A DNA stretch of 64,000 nt from Actinomycetes bacterium (GCA_021414085.1 JAIOPC010000014.1:961476-1025475), one strand, 5' to 3'; shown: positions 33,657 through 42,504, counted from the first letter of the stretch. Notes: generated by a model from the sequence alone, not told the origin. Translations and numbers: made by a program.

Positions 33657-34484
33657 TCAGTGAAAGCTGTGTGCGTCGTCGGGCCAAGAGCCGTCGCGTA
33701 CCTCTGCGATGAAGGCCTCGGTGGCCGTGATCGCGGCGGTGCGCAGATCAGCGAAGTGCTTCGTGAACTTCAGGTCGCGCTCGCTGAGGCCGACCACGTC
33801 GTGCAAGACCAACACCTGGCCGTCGCAGTCTGGGCCAGCTCCGATGCCGATGGTGGGAATCGACAGCTTGTTGGTGATCTCTTTCGCAAGATCGCGCGGC
33901 ACGCCTTCGACCACAACCGCAATCGCGCCAGCTTGCTCCACCGCATGGGCATCATCGAGCAAGCGCTCGCGCCCGCCAGCTTCCCAGCCGCTCTTCTTTC
34001 CCTGCACCTTGTGGCCGCCCATCCGATGCACGCTCTGCGGGGTGAGGCCGATGTGGCCCATCACCGGAATGTCGACGCGCGTGATCGCCTGAATCGTTTC
34101 TGCCATCACGACACCGCCTTCCAGCTTCACGCACTCGGCGCCTTCTTTCATCAGCCGGATCGAACTCTCGACGGCTTGCTGCGGGCTGACCTGGTAGCTG
34201 CCGAACGGCAGGTCGCCAACGATCAGCGCCTTCGGCTGTGCGCGGGCGACCAGGCGGACGTGGTACGCCATCTCGTCGAGCTCGACCGTGATGGTGTTGG
34301 CCTCGCCCTGCACCACCATGCCGACGCTGTCGCCAACCAGGATCATGTCGACACCGGCCAGATCGACGAGACGACCAAACGTGGCGTCGTAGGCCGTGAT
34401 CATGGTGATCCGTTCCTCGAGCGCCTTCATGCGCGCCAAATCGGGAACCGTGATCTTTGGGCGGTCGTTCGTGGCACTAGTCAT
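33657..34484 (-). CDS. panB: 3-Methyl-2-oxobutanoate hydroxymethyltransferase
   Basis: 275 aa. Transfers a hydroxymethyl group from methylene-THF to 2-oxoisovalerate to give ketopantoate. Signatures: MITAYDATFGRLVDLAGVD, VGDSVGMVVQG, FGSYQVSPQQA, VKLEGG, GHIGLTPQSVHRMGG and PTIGIGAG. A GAGGT ribosome site precedes ATG 34484, and TAGCGT (34507-34502 minus) is a possible separate -10, so panB may be expressed both from read-through and on its own. Confidence 0.96.
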   Translation of the reverse strand: MTSATNDRPKITVPDLARMKALEERITMITAYDATFGRLVDLAGVDMILVGDSVGMVVQGEANTITVELDEMAYHVRLVARAQPKALIVGDLPFGSYQVSPQQAVESSIRLMKEGAECVKLEGGVVMAETIQAITRVDIPVMGHIGLTPQSVHRMGGHKVQGKKSGWEAGGRERLLDDAHAVEQAGAIAVVVEGVPRDLAKEITNKLSIPTIGIGAGPDCDGQVLVLHDVVGLSERDLKFTKHFADLRTAAITATEAFIAEVRDGSWPDDAHSFH

Positions 34485-34501
34485 GAGAGACCTCAGTTGG
34501 A

Positions 34502-34507
34502 ACGCTA
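34502..34507 (-). promoter_or_regulatory. Possible -10 element of panBC
   Basis: TAGCGT on the minus strand, 17 bases before ATG 34484, with GAGGT between. It lies in the gap after the peptidase stop. Confidence 0.35.
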
Positions 34508-34514
34508 CACGCCA

Positions 34515-35531
34515 TCAGGCGGGGAAGGCACTCGGACACAGGTCGCGATAGGCGAGCGACCCGCCGGTGGATTTCGCCGACACGATCGCGTTGGTGCAGG
34601 CAACGGCGAAGCAATCGGCCGCCGCGGCCAGGATCAAGTTGAGCATCACGTTGCGAGCCCGGTCTGGCGGCAGCTCGTCGCGCCCGGTGGCGACGGCAAA
34701 GATCGTGTCGCCGTCGAGCATTGAGTGGACGGGGCGAATTGCTCGGGCAAGGCCGTCGTGGGCAACGGTCGCAACCCGCGAGCACTCTGCTTTGGTGAGG
34801 TGCGCGGTCGTGGCAACAACGCCAATGGTGGTGTTCAGCGTGGGCGTCACGGTCTGCAGGTGGGCTTGCAGGACGCCCCGATCAGCGGCACTCGGGCGCC
34901 GTAGCCGCGTGTCGCCCGCCATCCACGGCAAACCTGTGTCGCCGTCGATTACAGAGCCCGACGAGTTCACAACGGCTAAGGCCGCAACGACGATGCCGTC
35001 GGCCCACGTTTCGTTGGCAACCAGTGTGCTGGCGGCGCCCACGCCGCCTTGTAGGCCATGGGCTCTGGCGCCGGTGCCAGCACCGACAGCGCCGCTGGCC
35101 GCGGGCTGCGCGCGGGCGGCAGTCGCGGCTCGACGCCCGAACTCTGCGTCGGGTCGATTGTCGAAGCGCCCGCCGCGGCCGAGGTCGAAGATGACGGCCG
35201 CGGGCACGATCGGCACTACCTCGTGGGCGGCAGAACCGACACTAAAGCCGACGTGGCGACCTTCGAGGTAATCCATCACGCCTGTCGCCGCCGCAAGTCC
35301 GTAGGCGCTGCCACCTGTCAGGCAAATCGCGTGCACCTCGCTGACGGTGGCCGAGGGGTGCAGCAAGTCAGTTTCACGCGTGCCCGGCCCACCACCACGC
35401 ACATCGACACCGCCGACTGTGCCCGGTGGCAACAACAGAACAGTCGTGCCGGTGGACCACCCGCGCCCGACGCGTGAGGTGTGCCCCACACGGATTCCAG
35501 CAACGTCAGTGACGCAACCCGCCAGCTGCAT
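34515..35531 (-). CDS. P1/S58-family self-processing aminopeptidase (DmpA/BapA-like)
   Basis: 338 aa Ntn-hydrolase-type peptidase. The N-terminal half has TDVAGIRVGHTSR, GTTVLLLPPGTVGGVDVRGGGPGTRETD, AICLTGGSAYGLAAATGVM and AAVIFDLGRGG. The presumed autocleavage site and nucleophile Thr lie in LNTTIGVVAT. The family includes DmpA (D-/L-aminopeptidase) and the beta-peptidyl aminopeptidases, some of which release N-terminal beta-alanine. It overlaps the stop of the phosphatidylcholine synthase by TGATG and lies 30 bp before panB. A role in supplying beta-alanine to PanC is inference from this position. Confidence 0.85.
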   Translation of the reverse strand: MQLAGCVTDVAGIRVGHTSRVGRGWSTGTTVLLLPPGTVGGVDVRGGGPGTRETDLLHPSATVSEVHAICLTGGSAYGLAAATGVMDYLEGRHVGFSVGSAAHEVVPIVPAAVIFDLGRGGRFDNRPDAEFGRRAATAARAQPAASGAVGAGTGARAHGLQGGVGAASTLVANETWADGIVVAALAVVNSSGSVIDGDTGLPWMAGDTRLRRPSAADRGVLQAHLQTVTPTLNTTIGVVATTAHLTKAECSRVATVAHDGLARAIRPVHSMLDGDTIFAVATGRDELPPDRARNVMLNLILAAAADCFAVACTNAIVSAKSTGGSLAYRDLCPSAFPA

Positions 35532-36298
35532 CAGGCAGGAACGGAAGGCAGCGCGCTCGCGTGCGGATCGATCGCCGACGAGCCGCGGAGAGTTCGCCAC
35601 ACGCCGAGCCCGACGATGTACATCGGGCAAGCGACCAGGATGTAGTCGCCAGCTTCCTCGTGCCCGGGGAGATCGGCGGTCATCAAAAGCACTATTGCTA
35701 GCCAGGCGACGGTGACGGTGATGTTGATCGGCCGCCAATGACGCACCTGCATCGGGTGCATGAACTTCCAGTTCGTGAGCTGCGTCAACGCGAGCAGCAC
35801 GCACGCCACCGTCGTGAACCATTTCGGGGAATCGAGCAGGTACAGCGTGGGAACGATCATGTTCCACTCGCACGGGAACCCGTGGAAGAAGTGGTCGTCG
35901 GTCATCTGATCGGTGCGCGACATCCACAGCGCCGACATGAAGAGCACGAACGCCCCGATGTAGAGCGACCAACCCTCGGGCAGCATGTGGAACCTGTGCA
36001 GGAACAACACCGGAATGACGACACAGGTAACGAAATCGACAATCAGGTCGAGCGTGTTGCCGTCGATGCGGGGCACATTCTCTCGAACGCTCCAGCGCCG
36101 TGCGCCGAGACCGTCGATGCCGTCGAGAACCATGGCGACGACAAGCCACACGATGGCTTCCTTCGGCTCGCCATCGGCCACTGCAATCAGGCCGAACATG
36201 CCACACACGGCACCGAATGCCGTGACGGAGTGCACCAAGTAACCCTTCGCGACTGGGTGTCGTAACAAACCTGGCTCTGTCTGATGGGCGGTGCGCAT
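35531..36298 (-). CDS. pcs: Phosphatidylcholine synthase (CDP-alcohol phosphatidyltransferase)
   Basis: 255 aa integral membrane enzyme with about eight TM helices. The CDP-alcohol phosphotransferase signature is present: DGIDGLGAR, then after an eleven-residue gap GNTLDLIVD. The long spacing between AR and G, and the stretch FVTCVVIP after the last Asp, match bacterial Pcs, which condenses choline directly with CDP-diacylglycerol, rather than PgsA or PssA. A choline requirement would follow. First gene of the minus-strand run that continues to panBC. Confidence 0.82.
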   Translation of the reverse strand: MRTAHQTEPGLLRHPVAKGYLVHSVTAFGAVCGMFGLIAVADGEPKEAIVWLVVAMVLDGIDGLGARRWSVRENVPRIDGNTLDLIVDFVTCVVIPVLFLHRFHMLPEGWSLYIGAFVLFMSALWMSRTDQMTDDHFFHGFPCEWNMIVPTLYLLDSPKWFTTVACVLLALTQLTNWKFMHPMQVRHWRPINITVTVAWLAIVLLMTADLPGHEEAGDYILVACPMYIVGLGVWRTLRGSSAIDPHASALPSVPA

Positions 36299-36330
36299 GA
36301 CTAGTTGTTCATGCTAACGCCATCTGCCAG

Positions 36331-36336
36331 TAGCGT
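36331..36336 (+). promoter_or_regulatory. -10 element, leaderless start at 36344
   Basis: TAGCGT, 7 bases before ATG 36344. Confidence 0.45.
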
Positions 36337-36343
36337 CGCCGCC

Positions 36344-36988
36344 ATGGGTCTGCGAGTGCGCGCAAATGCCTCGCGCATCGCCGGAGAGCGCATCCGGCGG
36401 CTGTGGGCGTGGACATGCCGGGTGGGTGCTATCGGGCCCGACGACAGCGCCGGCCGCCAATTTGGGCGGTTTGGCGCCGGCAGCATCATCTGCTTTCCGA
36501 CCAACACGATCTTCAACGAGCGCTATATCCACATTGGCGAAGGCACGATGATTGGTCCGCAGGTGACCCTTTCGGCGGGGATGATGCCCGGCCAGGTGTG
36601 CCTCACCGACCCGGTGGTACGTATTGGCGATCGTTGCCTGATCGGCAAGGGCAGTGGCATCGTCGGGCACTTCTCGATCGACATCGGTGACGATGTGTGG
36701 ACCGGCCACAACGTGTACATCACTGACCAGAACCACGGCTACGAGGACATCACGCGCCCGATCTCGCAGCAGACCCAGCCCGAGCGCGCCGTCAGCATCG
36801 GTGCCGGTTCGTGGTTGGGCTACGGCACGGTTGTGTTACCCGGGGCCCGTATCGGCGCGCACGTGACCATCGGCGCCAACTCAGTGGTGACCGGCGAGAT
36901 CCCCGATCGCAGCGTCGCCGTCGGAGTACCCGCGAAAGTCATCCGCCGCTACGAAGACGGCAAAGGCTGGATTGCGGTCAACGAGTAG
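36344..36988 (+). CDS. Left-handed beta-helix (hexapeptide) acyltransferase
   Basis: 214 aa. The repeated hexapeptide pattern gives a left-handed beta-helix (YIHIGEGTMIGPQVTLSA, VRIGDRCLIGKGSGIVG, IDIGDDVWTGHNVYITD), with the catalytic-type His in DQNHGYED and a C-terminal VAVGVPAKVIRRY. Relatives O- or N-acetylate sugars, lipids or antibiotics. Its target is unknown. ATG 36344 is preferred because TAGCGT ends 7 bases upstream; an in-frame ATG at 36311 is an alternative. Confidence 0.85.
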   Translation: MGLRVRANASRIAGERIRRLWAWTCRVGAIGPDDSAGRQFGRFGAGSIICFPTNTIFNERYIHIGEGTMIGPQVTLSAGMMPGQVCLTDPVVRIGDRCLIGKGSGIVGHFSIDIGDDVWTGHNVYITDQNHGYEDITRPISQQTQPERAVSIGAGSWLGYGTVVLPGARIGAHVTIGANSVVTGEIPDRSVAVGVPAKVIRRYEDGKGWIAVNE

Positions 36989-37023
36989 TACACGACGCGC
37001 GTACACGACGCGTAGTACACGAC
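36988..37023. repeat. Three short direct repeats GTACACGAC(GCG)
   Basis: GTACACGACGCG at 36988-36999 and 37001-37012, then GTACACGAC at 37015-37023. They fill the gap between two convergent genes and may simply be slippage products. Confidence 0.6.
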
Positions 37024-37617
37024 TTACGGCTGCAGGTCTCCGCCGAGTTCGCCTGGCGGTGAGCACTCGGGAACGTCGTTGCCCTTCACGCCGGCGGTGA
37101 AATCGAGCACGACGTTGGAGACTGGGCCACCGCCGACGATGGTCTCGTTGTACGGCTGCACCTTCAGCTCGCGCAGTGTCGCCGAGTAACGGCGACGATC
37201 AGCGATGACGATGCGGAAGTTCTCCTCGAACGTTGCGAGGCGAAGCCGGTCGTCGTCGTTGTCGACTGGTATGGCCACGATGTCGTTCAGCATCTGCTCG
37301 ATGATGTCGGTGGCCTGATCGACGATGTCGGCGCGTTGCAACATCTGCTCGGGCGTTGGGTTCTGGATGTAGCCGCCCGCGGTGTCGGTGAGCTCGGCGC
37401 GCTCGGCTTGTGCGGCCACACAGATCGGCGACGCTTGCTCGCGCCAGCTTGTGTCTTGCAGCTGGTACACGCCCTTGTCGGAAGCGAACACGAAGTAGTA
37501 CACCCACATCGCGGCGAGCACCGCACAGATCAGGATCAACAGAATGCGCACGGGCCAACCGTGTCGCGGCGCTTGCGGAAGCGCCGCGCTGTCGGTGGTG
37601 TGGTCGGCGAGCGTCAT
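37024..37617 (-). CDS. Membrane-anchored hypothetical protein
   Basis: 197 aa. The N-terminal TM segment (about residues 22-43, RILLILICAVLAAMWVYYFVFA) is followed by a mostly helical extracytoplasmic region beginning WREQASPICVAAQAERAEL. I do not recognise a named domain. ATG overlaps the stop of the upstream DoxX gene (ATGA), so the two are co-translated. Upstream extension of the frame lies inside DoxX and is rejected. Confidence 0.75.
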   Translation of the reverse strand: MTLADHTTDSAALPQAPRHGWPVRILLILICAVLAAMWVYYFVFASDKGVYQLQDTSWREQASPICVAAQAERAELTDTAGGYIQNPTPEQMLQRADIVDQATDIIEQMLNDIVAIPVDNDDDRLRLATFEENFRIVIADRRRYSATLRELKVQPYNETIVGGGPVSNVVLDFTAGVKGNDVPECSPPGELGGDLQP

Positions 37618-38117
37618 GACGATTTGGTCGGTCGGTAGCTGATCGCGACTTGCAGCAACGCCCCACCGATACCAAGCCCGGCAGCAACGGCAGCGCCCCA
37701 CCACTCGTGAAACTCGATGTCCAGTGCGTTGTCGAGCGACCAGCGCCCCGCACCCGTGGTGGCAACTGCAAGAGCGACGAGGGCGATGGACGCGCAGTAC
37801 TCCCAACCCTCGCCCTTGCGGAAGATGAAGAAGCCGACGTTCCAATGGGTCGTGATGATCGCCACCAACATGACGCCGATCATTCCCGCAGCGGCGAGTG
37901 GCGTAATCAGGCCGGCGGCGAACAGCAATCCGGCGCCGATCTCAGTCGTCGCGGCGATCCGGGCCTGCCACTTCGGCCACCGCATCCCGATGCCGCCGAA
38001 CCAGCTGGCCGTGCCGGCCAGACCGTTGCCGCCGAAGACCTTGTTGTAGCCGTGATAGGCGAGGAACACGCCGAACACGACCCGGAGTGCGAGAAGAGCA
38101 ACGTTGATCTGATGCAC
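37614..38117 (-). CDS. DoxX-family membrane protein
   Basis: 167 aa with four TM helices. The DoxX pattern is seen in LRVVFGVFLAYHGYNKVFGG, the ATTEIGAGLLFAAGLITPLAAAGMIGVM helix pair and the HWNVGFFIFRKGEGWEYC loop. The family is linked to quinone or thiol redox control, but functions vary. GTG 38117 is supported by TAGCCT (38129-38124 minus) 6 bases upstream. Confidence 0.87.
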   Translation of the reverse strand: MHQINVALLALRVVFGVFLAYHGYNKVFGGNGLAGTASWFGGIGMRWPKWQARIAATTEIGAGLLFAAGLITPLAAAGMIGVMLVAIITTHWNVGFFIFRKGEGWEYCASIALVALAVATTGAGRWSLDNALDIEFHEWWGAAVAAGLGIGGALLQVAISYRPTKSS

Positions 38118-38123
38118 GAGCGC

Positions 38124-38129
38124 AGGCTA
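38124..38129 (-). promoter_or_regulatory. -10 element, leaderless start at 38117
   Basis: TAGCCT on the minus strand, 6 bases before GTG 38117. Confidence 0.45.
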
Positions 38130-38196
38130 CGGGCTGACCGTCTGTTCGGCTTCGGCAAACACGCATATTCGTGACGGCAAGGGCCGCTGCCGCTGA

Positions 38197-38202
38197 TAGA
38201 AC
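38197..38202 (+). promoter_or_regulatory. -10 element, leaderless start at 38210
   Basis: TAGAAC, 7 bases before ATG 38210. It lacks the final T of the usual hexamer. Confidence 0.35.
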
Positions 38203-38209
38203 CTGAGGC

Positions 38210-39967
38210 ATGGCCGAACCGACCCCTGAGCTGCCGCGCGGGCGTTTGCGCGTCGCCTTTCGGCTGGTGCGCGCACTCGTCAAGCACCACAAGCGGCTGT
38301 TCTTCACGGCTGTCGGCGGTGCCGCCGTGTTTGCGGCCTGCACCGTGTTGTCAGCAGCGATTGTGCGCTTGATCACCGACGACCTGATCGCACCCCGGTT
38401 CAACAACGGTTCCGTCTCCAAGAGTCGCGTGCTCGTGGTGCTGGGCGCTCTTGTGCTTGTCGGGTTCGTTCGGGCAGCCGCCGTGGTTGTGCGCCGCACT
38501 TGGGCCGGTCGCACTGCGTGGCGCGTTACTGAACGACTCACCGGGCAAGTCGTGCAACGCCTCGCGCAGCAACCCGTCCCTTGGCATCGCCAACAAACCA
38601 CCGGCGACCTCATCACGCGCGCCGGCGTCGACGCCGAAGCGGCAACCGCGATTCTCAGCCCATTGCCGTTTGCTACCGGTGTGGTGGTTCTCGTCGGGCT
38701 CTCCAGTAGTTGGTTGGTGTTCACCGACTTGCCGCTCGGCCTGGCGGCGGTCGCCGTGTTCCCGGCTTTGATCGCGTTGAACATCAACTACCAGCGACGT
38801 GTCGAGAAGTACTTCAACACGGCTCAGGACGAACTCGGCAAACTCAGCGCGGCCGTACACGAGAGCTTCGACGGTGTCGCGGTCGTGAAGTCGTTCGGCG
38901 CCGAAGGACGCGAGACCGAACGACTGGCGCAGATCGCCCGACGCCTCCGCGAGGCGCGACTCGGCGCGGTCAGACTGCGCAGCACGTTCGAGTCGCTGCT
39001 CGACGGCATACCCACCGTCGTGAACGCCTGTTTGCTTGTCGGTGGCGCTTACCGCGTGCGTAGCGGCGACATGACCATTGGCGAGCTCACCAGCTTCATC
39101 TACCTCTTCACCTTGCTCGTCTTCCCGCTGCGCCTCATCGGCTTCGCTCTCTCAGAAGTGCCGCACTCACTGGCGGGCTGGAACCGTATTCAGGATCTCT
39201 TGAAGCAGCCTTTGGTTGCCGACCCGGCTCGACTCTTGCAACTCAACGACGACGGCATCGTTCGGTTGGAAGACCTGCATTTCAGTCACGACGGTGAACG
39301 ACAGGTGTTGCGAGGCGTCAACGCCACCATTGAAGCCGGACGGACGGTCGCAGTTGTCGGTGCCACCGGTGCCGGCAAGACGACCTTGCTGCACGTGATC
39401 GCCGGACTGATCGAAGCCGACTCCGGCACTATCAGCGTTCCAGCCCGCGGCACTCGCTTGGTGTTTCAGGAGCCGTTCCTGCTGGCTGGATCTGTCCAAG
39501 ACAACATCACGCTGGGCGCGCCGATCGATCAGCCGACGATCGACTCCGCGCTCAGCATCGCCGAGGCAGAGTTCCTGCGCGATCTACCCAACGGCCTTGC
39601 TACCGAGATCGGAGAGCGCGGCGTCGGGCTTTCGGGTGGTCAACGCCAACGCCTCGCGCTCGCGAGAGCCCTCGCCTGTCAGCCAGCGGTGCTGCTGCTC
39701 GACGACACGACGTCGTCACTGGATCCGACCACCGAAGCCAAGGTTCTCGCCAATCTACGCGCCGCGCTTCACGAGACAACGGTGATCGCAGTTGCCAGTC
39801 GACCCTCGACGATCACGCTTGCCGACGACGTGCTGTTTCTTGAGGAGGGTGTGGTGGTCGCCCATGGTCGCCACGACGAGTTGATGCGCGATGTAAGCGC
39901 TTACCGAAAGCTGATTGAGGCCTTCGAGCACGATCGTGCCGAGTTAGAGGCGGAGTTGCAGTCATGA
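38210..39967 (+). CDS. Heterodimeric ABC exporter, subunit with degenerate site
   Basis: 585 aa type IV ABC exporter half: six-TM domain (to about 320), then a nucleotide-binding domain. Walker A GATGAGKTT and signature LSGGQRQRLALARA are normal. However, Walker B reads LLLDDTTSSLD, with Asp replacing the catalytic Glu, and the switch position reads VASRPST, with Ser in place of His. This is the pattern of the non-hydrolytic site in TM287/288-like heterodimers. The next gene overlaps by ATGA and supplies the active partner. Substrate unknown: lipid, drug or peptide export are all possible. Confidence 0.9.
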   Translation: MAEPTPELPRGRLRVAFRLVRALVKHHKRLFFTAVGGAAVFAACTVLSAAIVRLITDDLIAPRFNNGSVSKSRVLVVLGALVLVGFVRAAAVVVRRTWAGRTAWRVTERLTGQVVQRLAQQPVPWHRQQTTGDLITRAGVDAEAATAILSPLPFATGVVVLVGLSSSWLVFTDLPLGLAAVAVFPALIALNINYQRRVEKYFNTAQDELGKLSAAVHESFDGVAVVKSFGAEGRETERLAQIARRLREARLGAVRLRSTFESLLDGIPTVVNACLLVGGAYRVRSGDMTIGELTSFIYLFTLLVFPLRLIGFALSEVPHSLAGWNRIQDLLKQPLVADPARLLQLNDDGIVRLEDLHFSHDGERQVLRGVNATIEAGRTVAVVGATGAGKTTLLHVIAGLIEADSGTISVPARGTRLVFQEPFLLAGSVQDNITLGAPIDQPTIDSALSIAEAEFLRDLPNGLATEIGERGVGLSGGQRQRLALARALACQPAVLLLDDTTSSLDPTTEAKVLANLRAALHETTVIAVASRPSTITLADDVLFLEEGVVVAHGRHDELMRDVSAYRKLIEAFEHDRAELEAELQS

Positions 39968-41748
39968 GCGAACCAATCAGCCGCTGGACCACGGTCGAGA
40001 CGATTGGCCGCGGGGTACGCGCCGCGCCGGCACTGCGCACCGGCTTTGGGTTAACGCTGGCACTCGCCATGGTTGGCGCAGGTGGCCGCGTCACCATTCC
40101 GATCCTCATCCAGCAGGCAATTGATCGCGGGTTCCGCAAGGACGATGTGCAGGTCGACGTCGTTGCGCTGCTCGCCGGTATTGCGCTCGTCGTTATTGCC
40201 ATTGCTTCGTTGGCGCAGCGCACCGCGGTGGCGCGCCTCGGTCGGCGCAGTGAGGAAGCTCTGTACGGCCTACGCGTGCGCCTGTTCGAGCACATCCATC
40301 GGCTGAGCATTGCCGACCACACCGAAGAACGTAAAGGTGCGTTGGTCGCGCGCGTCACCAGCGATGTCGAGACACTTGCGCAGTTCTTCCAATGGGGTGG
40401 GCTCGCATGGTTGCTTGATGGCACTTTGATGCTGATGGTGGCCGGCGTGATGCTGTCGTACGACTGGGTGCTGGCGCTTGTGGCGTTCGCCATTGCCGCG
40501 CCGCTCGGCTATGTGCTGCGACGCGTGCAAAGCCATCTAGGGCGGGCGTACGACAAGTCGCGTACGACGAATGCCGAAGTGATGACGCAAATCAGTGAAA
40601 CGATCGAGGGTGCTGAAACGCTGCGCGCCTACGACGCCACTCAGGAGTACGCACACCGAGTGGAAGCCGCCAGCCACGAACGAGCAAACGCCTACATTCG
40701 TGCCGGCACGATCGGCGCCTTCCTGTTCCCATCGGGTGAGGTGTTCAGCGTGTTTACGGTGGCCGGAGTGGTCACGGTGGGGCTGCTGCGCGGACCGTCG
40801 AGCGGACTCACCGCCGGGGCAATGGTCGGGTTCCTGTTCCTCACGTACCGATTTCTGGAGCCGATCGCGGAGTTCACCGAGGTGCTCGACCAAACGCAGA
40901 CCGCTGTCGCCGGCATGCGTCGTGTGCTTGGCGTGCTCGAGATTCCGATCGGCCCGCCGGAACCAGATCAGCCGCAAATCCTTCCTGCTGGTCCGTTGGC
41001 CGTCAGCCTCGACCGAGTCGATTTCAGCTACCGAACTCGTGGCGATGAAGACGAGCCGCCCGTCCTGTTGGGCGTGACCGCGCATATTCCCGCCGGCCAG
41101 CAGGTCGCCATCGTCGGTGAAACCGGTTCCGGCAAGACAACGCTTGGTCGTCTGATTGCTCGCTTGGCCGATCCCACCGCGGGAACCGTGTCGGTTGGCG
41201 GCATCTCGCTGACGCGAGTCGCGAACGAGGATCTGCGCAATCGGCTCACCGTCGTGCCGCAGGAGCCGTTCCTCTTTGAAGGCACGATTGCTGCGAACCT
41301 GTCGTTCGCGCACCCGAACCTCTCGTTGGCCGACCTTGAACGGTCGATCGATGTGCTCGACCTGCGCGATTGGCTCGACACGTTGCCCGACGGCATCAAC
41401 ACGGAGGTTGGCTCGCGCGGTTCGCAGCTGTCGGCTGGTGAGCGTCAGCTCGTTGCGTTGATCCGGGCATCGCTTGTTGATCCGGCGGTGTTGGTGCTCG
41501 ACGAAGCGACCTCATCGGTCGATGCACTCACCGAAGTGCGCCTGGCGCGAGCGCTGGAACGTCTTGCCTCGGGCCGCACCACAATCGCAATTGCCCATCG
41601 GCTCTCGACTGCCGCTCGGGCCGATCGCGTTCTGGTGTTGCACCATGGCCGGCTCGTCGACGATGGGCCCCACCTCGAGCTCGTGCAGCGCGGGGGCGTT
41701 TACGCCCGCATGTACGAAGCCTGGGTCGCCTCGACGACCGTCGCTTAG
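39964..41748 (+). CDS. Heterodimeric ABC exporter, catalytic subunit
   Basis: 594 aa ABC exporter half. Six TM helices, then a nucleotide-binding domain with Walker A GETGSGKTT, Q-loop VVPQEPFLF, Walker B VLVLDEATSSVD with the catalytic Glu, and intact switch His in IAIAHRLST. Its signature is LSAGERQL rather than LSGGQ, so the site formed by its signature with Walker A/B of the partner is degenerate on both sides. This matches an asymmetric heterodimer with one active site. Confidence 0.9.
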   Translation: MSEPISRWTTVETIGRGVRAAPALRTGFGLTLALAMVGAGGRVTIPILIQQAIDRGFRKDDVQVDVVALLAGIALVVIAIASLAQRTAVARLGRRSEEALYGLRVRLFEHIHRLSIADHTEERKGALVARVTSDVETLAQFFQWGGLAWLLDGTLMLMVAGVMLSYDWVLALVAFAIAAPLGYVLRRVQSHLGRAYDKSRTTNAEVMTQISETIEGAETLRAYDATQEYAHRVEAASHERANAYIRAGTIGAFLFPSGEVFSVFTVAGVVTVGLLRGPSSGLTAGAMVGFLFLTYRFLEPIAEFTEVLDQTQTAVAGMRRVLGVLEIPIGPPEPDQPQILPAGPLAVSLDRVDFSYRTRGDEDEPPVLLGVTAHIPAGQQVAIVGETGSGKTTLGRLIARLADPTAGTVSVGGISLTRVANEDLRNRLTVVPQEPFLFEGTIAANLSFAHPNLSLADLERSIDVLDLRDWLDTLPDGINTEVGSRGSQLSAGERQLVALIRASLVDPAVLVLDEATSSVDALTEVRLARALERLASGRTTIAIAHRLSTAARADRVLVLHHGRLVDDGPHLELVQRGGVYARMYEAWVASTTVA

Positions 41749-42497
41749 TCGCTGAAAGGCGCGGGGCCGAACACGTTGTCGATGGTGCAGGTCACCGCCG
41801 CCGACGAGAAACTCACCGAATCGCTTGTGCTGGAGAAGTCAGCGCGTTCGCCAGCCCCTACATCGATGACGCGAACGCTGTCGGTCTCCCAGCGATCGCC
41901 ATCGAGCCGATAGGCGATGGTGATGGTGTAGCCGTGAGTTTCGGTGTCGTCGTTGCGGATCGACCCTTCGGCGACGATGTGGCCGTCCTCGCGTTCGCAG
42001 CGGTCGATCTGCACTTCGTGCGGACCTGGGTTCACCAGTTTGTCGACCTCGCGCAGCACAACGCGCGTGAGGTGAAACCCGACAACGCAGAGCGCAAGAG
42101 CGGCGATCGATGTGCAAATCGCGCCGACCGCGAGGCCCTGCCCGATCGCGACTGGTTGACCAGCGCCGGTGTTGCGGGCCGATCGGCGCAGAACGAGCAC
42201 ACCCAGAATCACGGCGGTGATTGCTCCGGCCGCGCCGACGACGAACAGAAATGGCAGCCATGCGATCGCTACCGCGCAGAGCGAGAACACCAGCGCGGTG
42301 ACGGCCATCGCGCGCGAAGGCGGTGGGGGACCAAACGTGGGCGGTGCAGTGCCGATCGGGTCGACGTAGCGGTTGCTTTGCCGCGACACGTCGGCTGTCC
42401 AGCGTTCGCCGTTGTAGTACCGAAACTCGAAGCGGTGGGTCGGGTCTGGGTACCAGCCGGCGGCAAATTTGGGCGGCTCTGACCCCCACGGCTCCAT
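41745..42497 (-). CDS. DUF2510 membrane protein
   Basis: 250 aa. The N-terminal DUF2510 motif AGWYPDPTHRFEFRYYNGERWT is followed by a Pro-rich linker, a pair of TM segments (FSLCAVAIAWLPFLFVVGAAGAITAVILG), a third TM (AICTSIAALALCVVGF) and a C-terminal beta domain resembling FxLYD (GSIRNDDTETHGYTITIAY). A cell-envelope role is likely but undefined. ATG 42497 is supported by TAACGT 7 bases upstream. Tail-to-tail 4-bp overlap with the exporter gene. Confidence 0.8.
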   Translation of the reverse strand: MEPWGSEPPKFAAGWYPDPTHRFEFRYYNGERWTADVSRQSNRYVDPIGTAPPTFGPPPPSRAMAVTALVFSLCAVAIAWLPFLFVVGAAGAITAVILGVLVLRRSARNTGAGQPVAIGQGLAVGAICTSIAALALCVVGFHLTRVVLREVDKLVNPGPHEVQIDRCEREDGHIVAEGSIRNDDTETHGYTITIAYRLDGDRWETDSVRVIDVGAGERADFSSTSDSVSFSSAAVTCTIDNVFGPAPFSD

Positions 42498-42504
42498 GGC
42501 CGCG

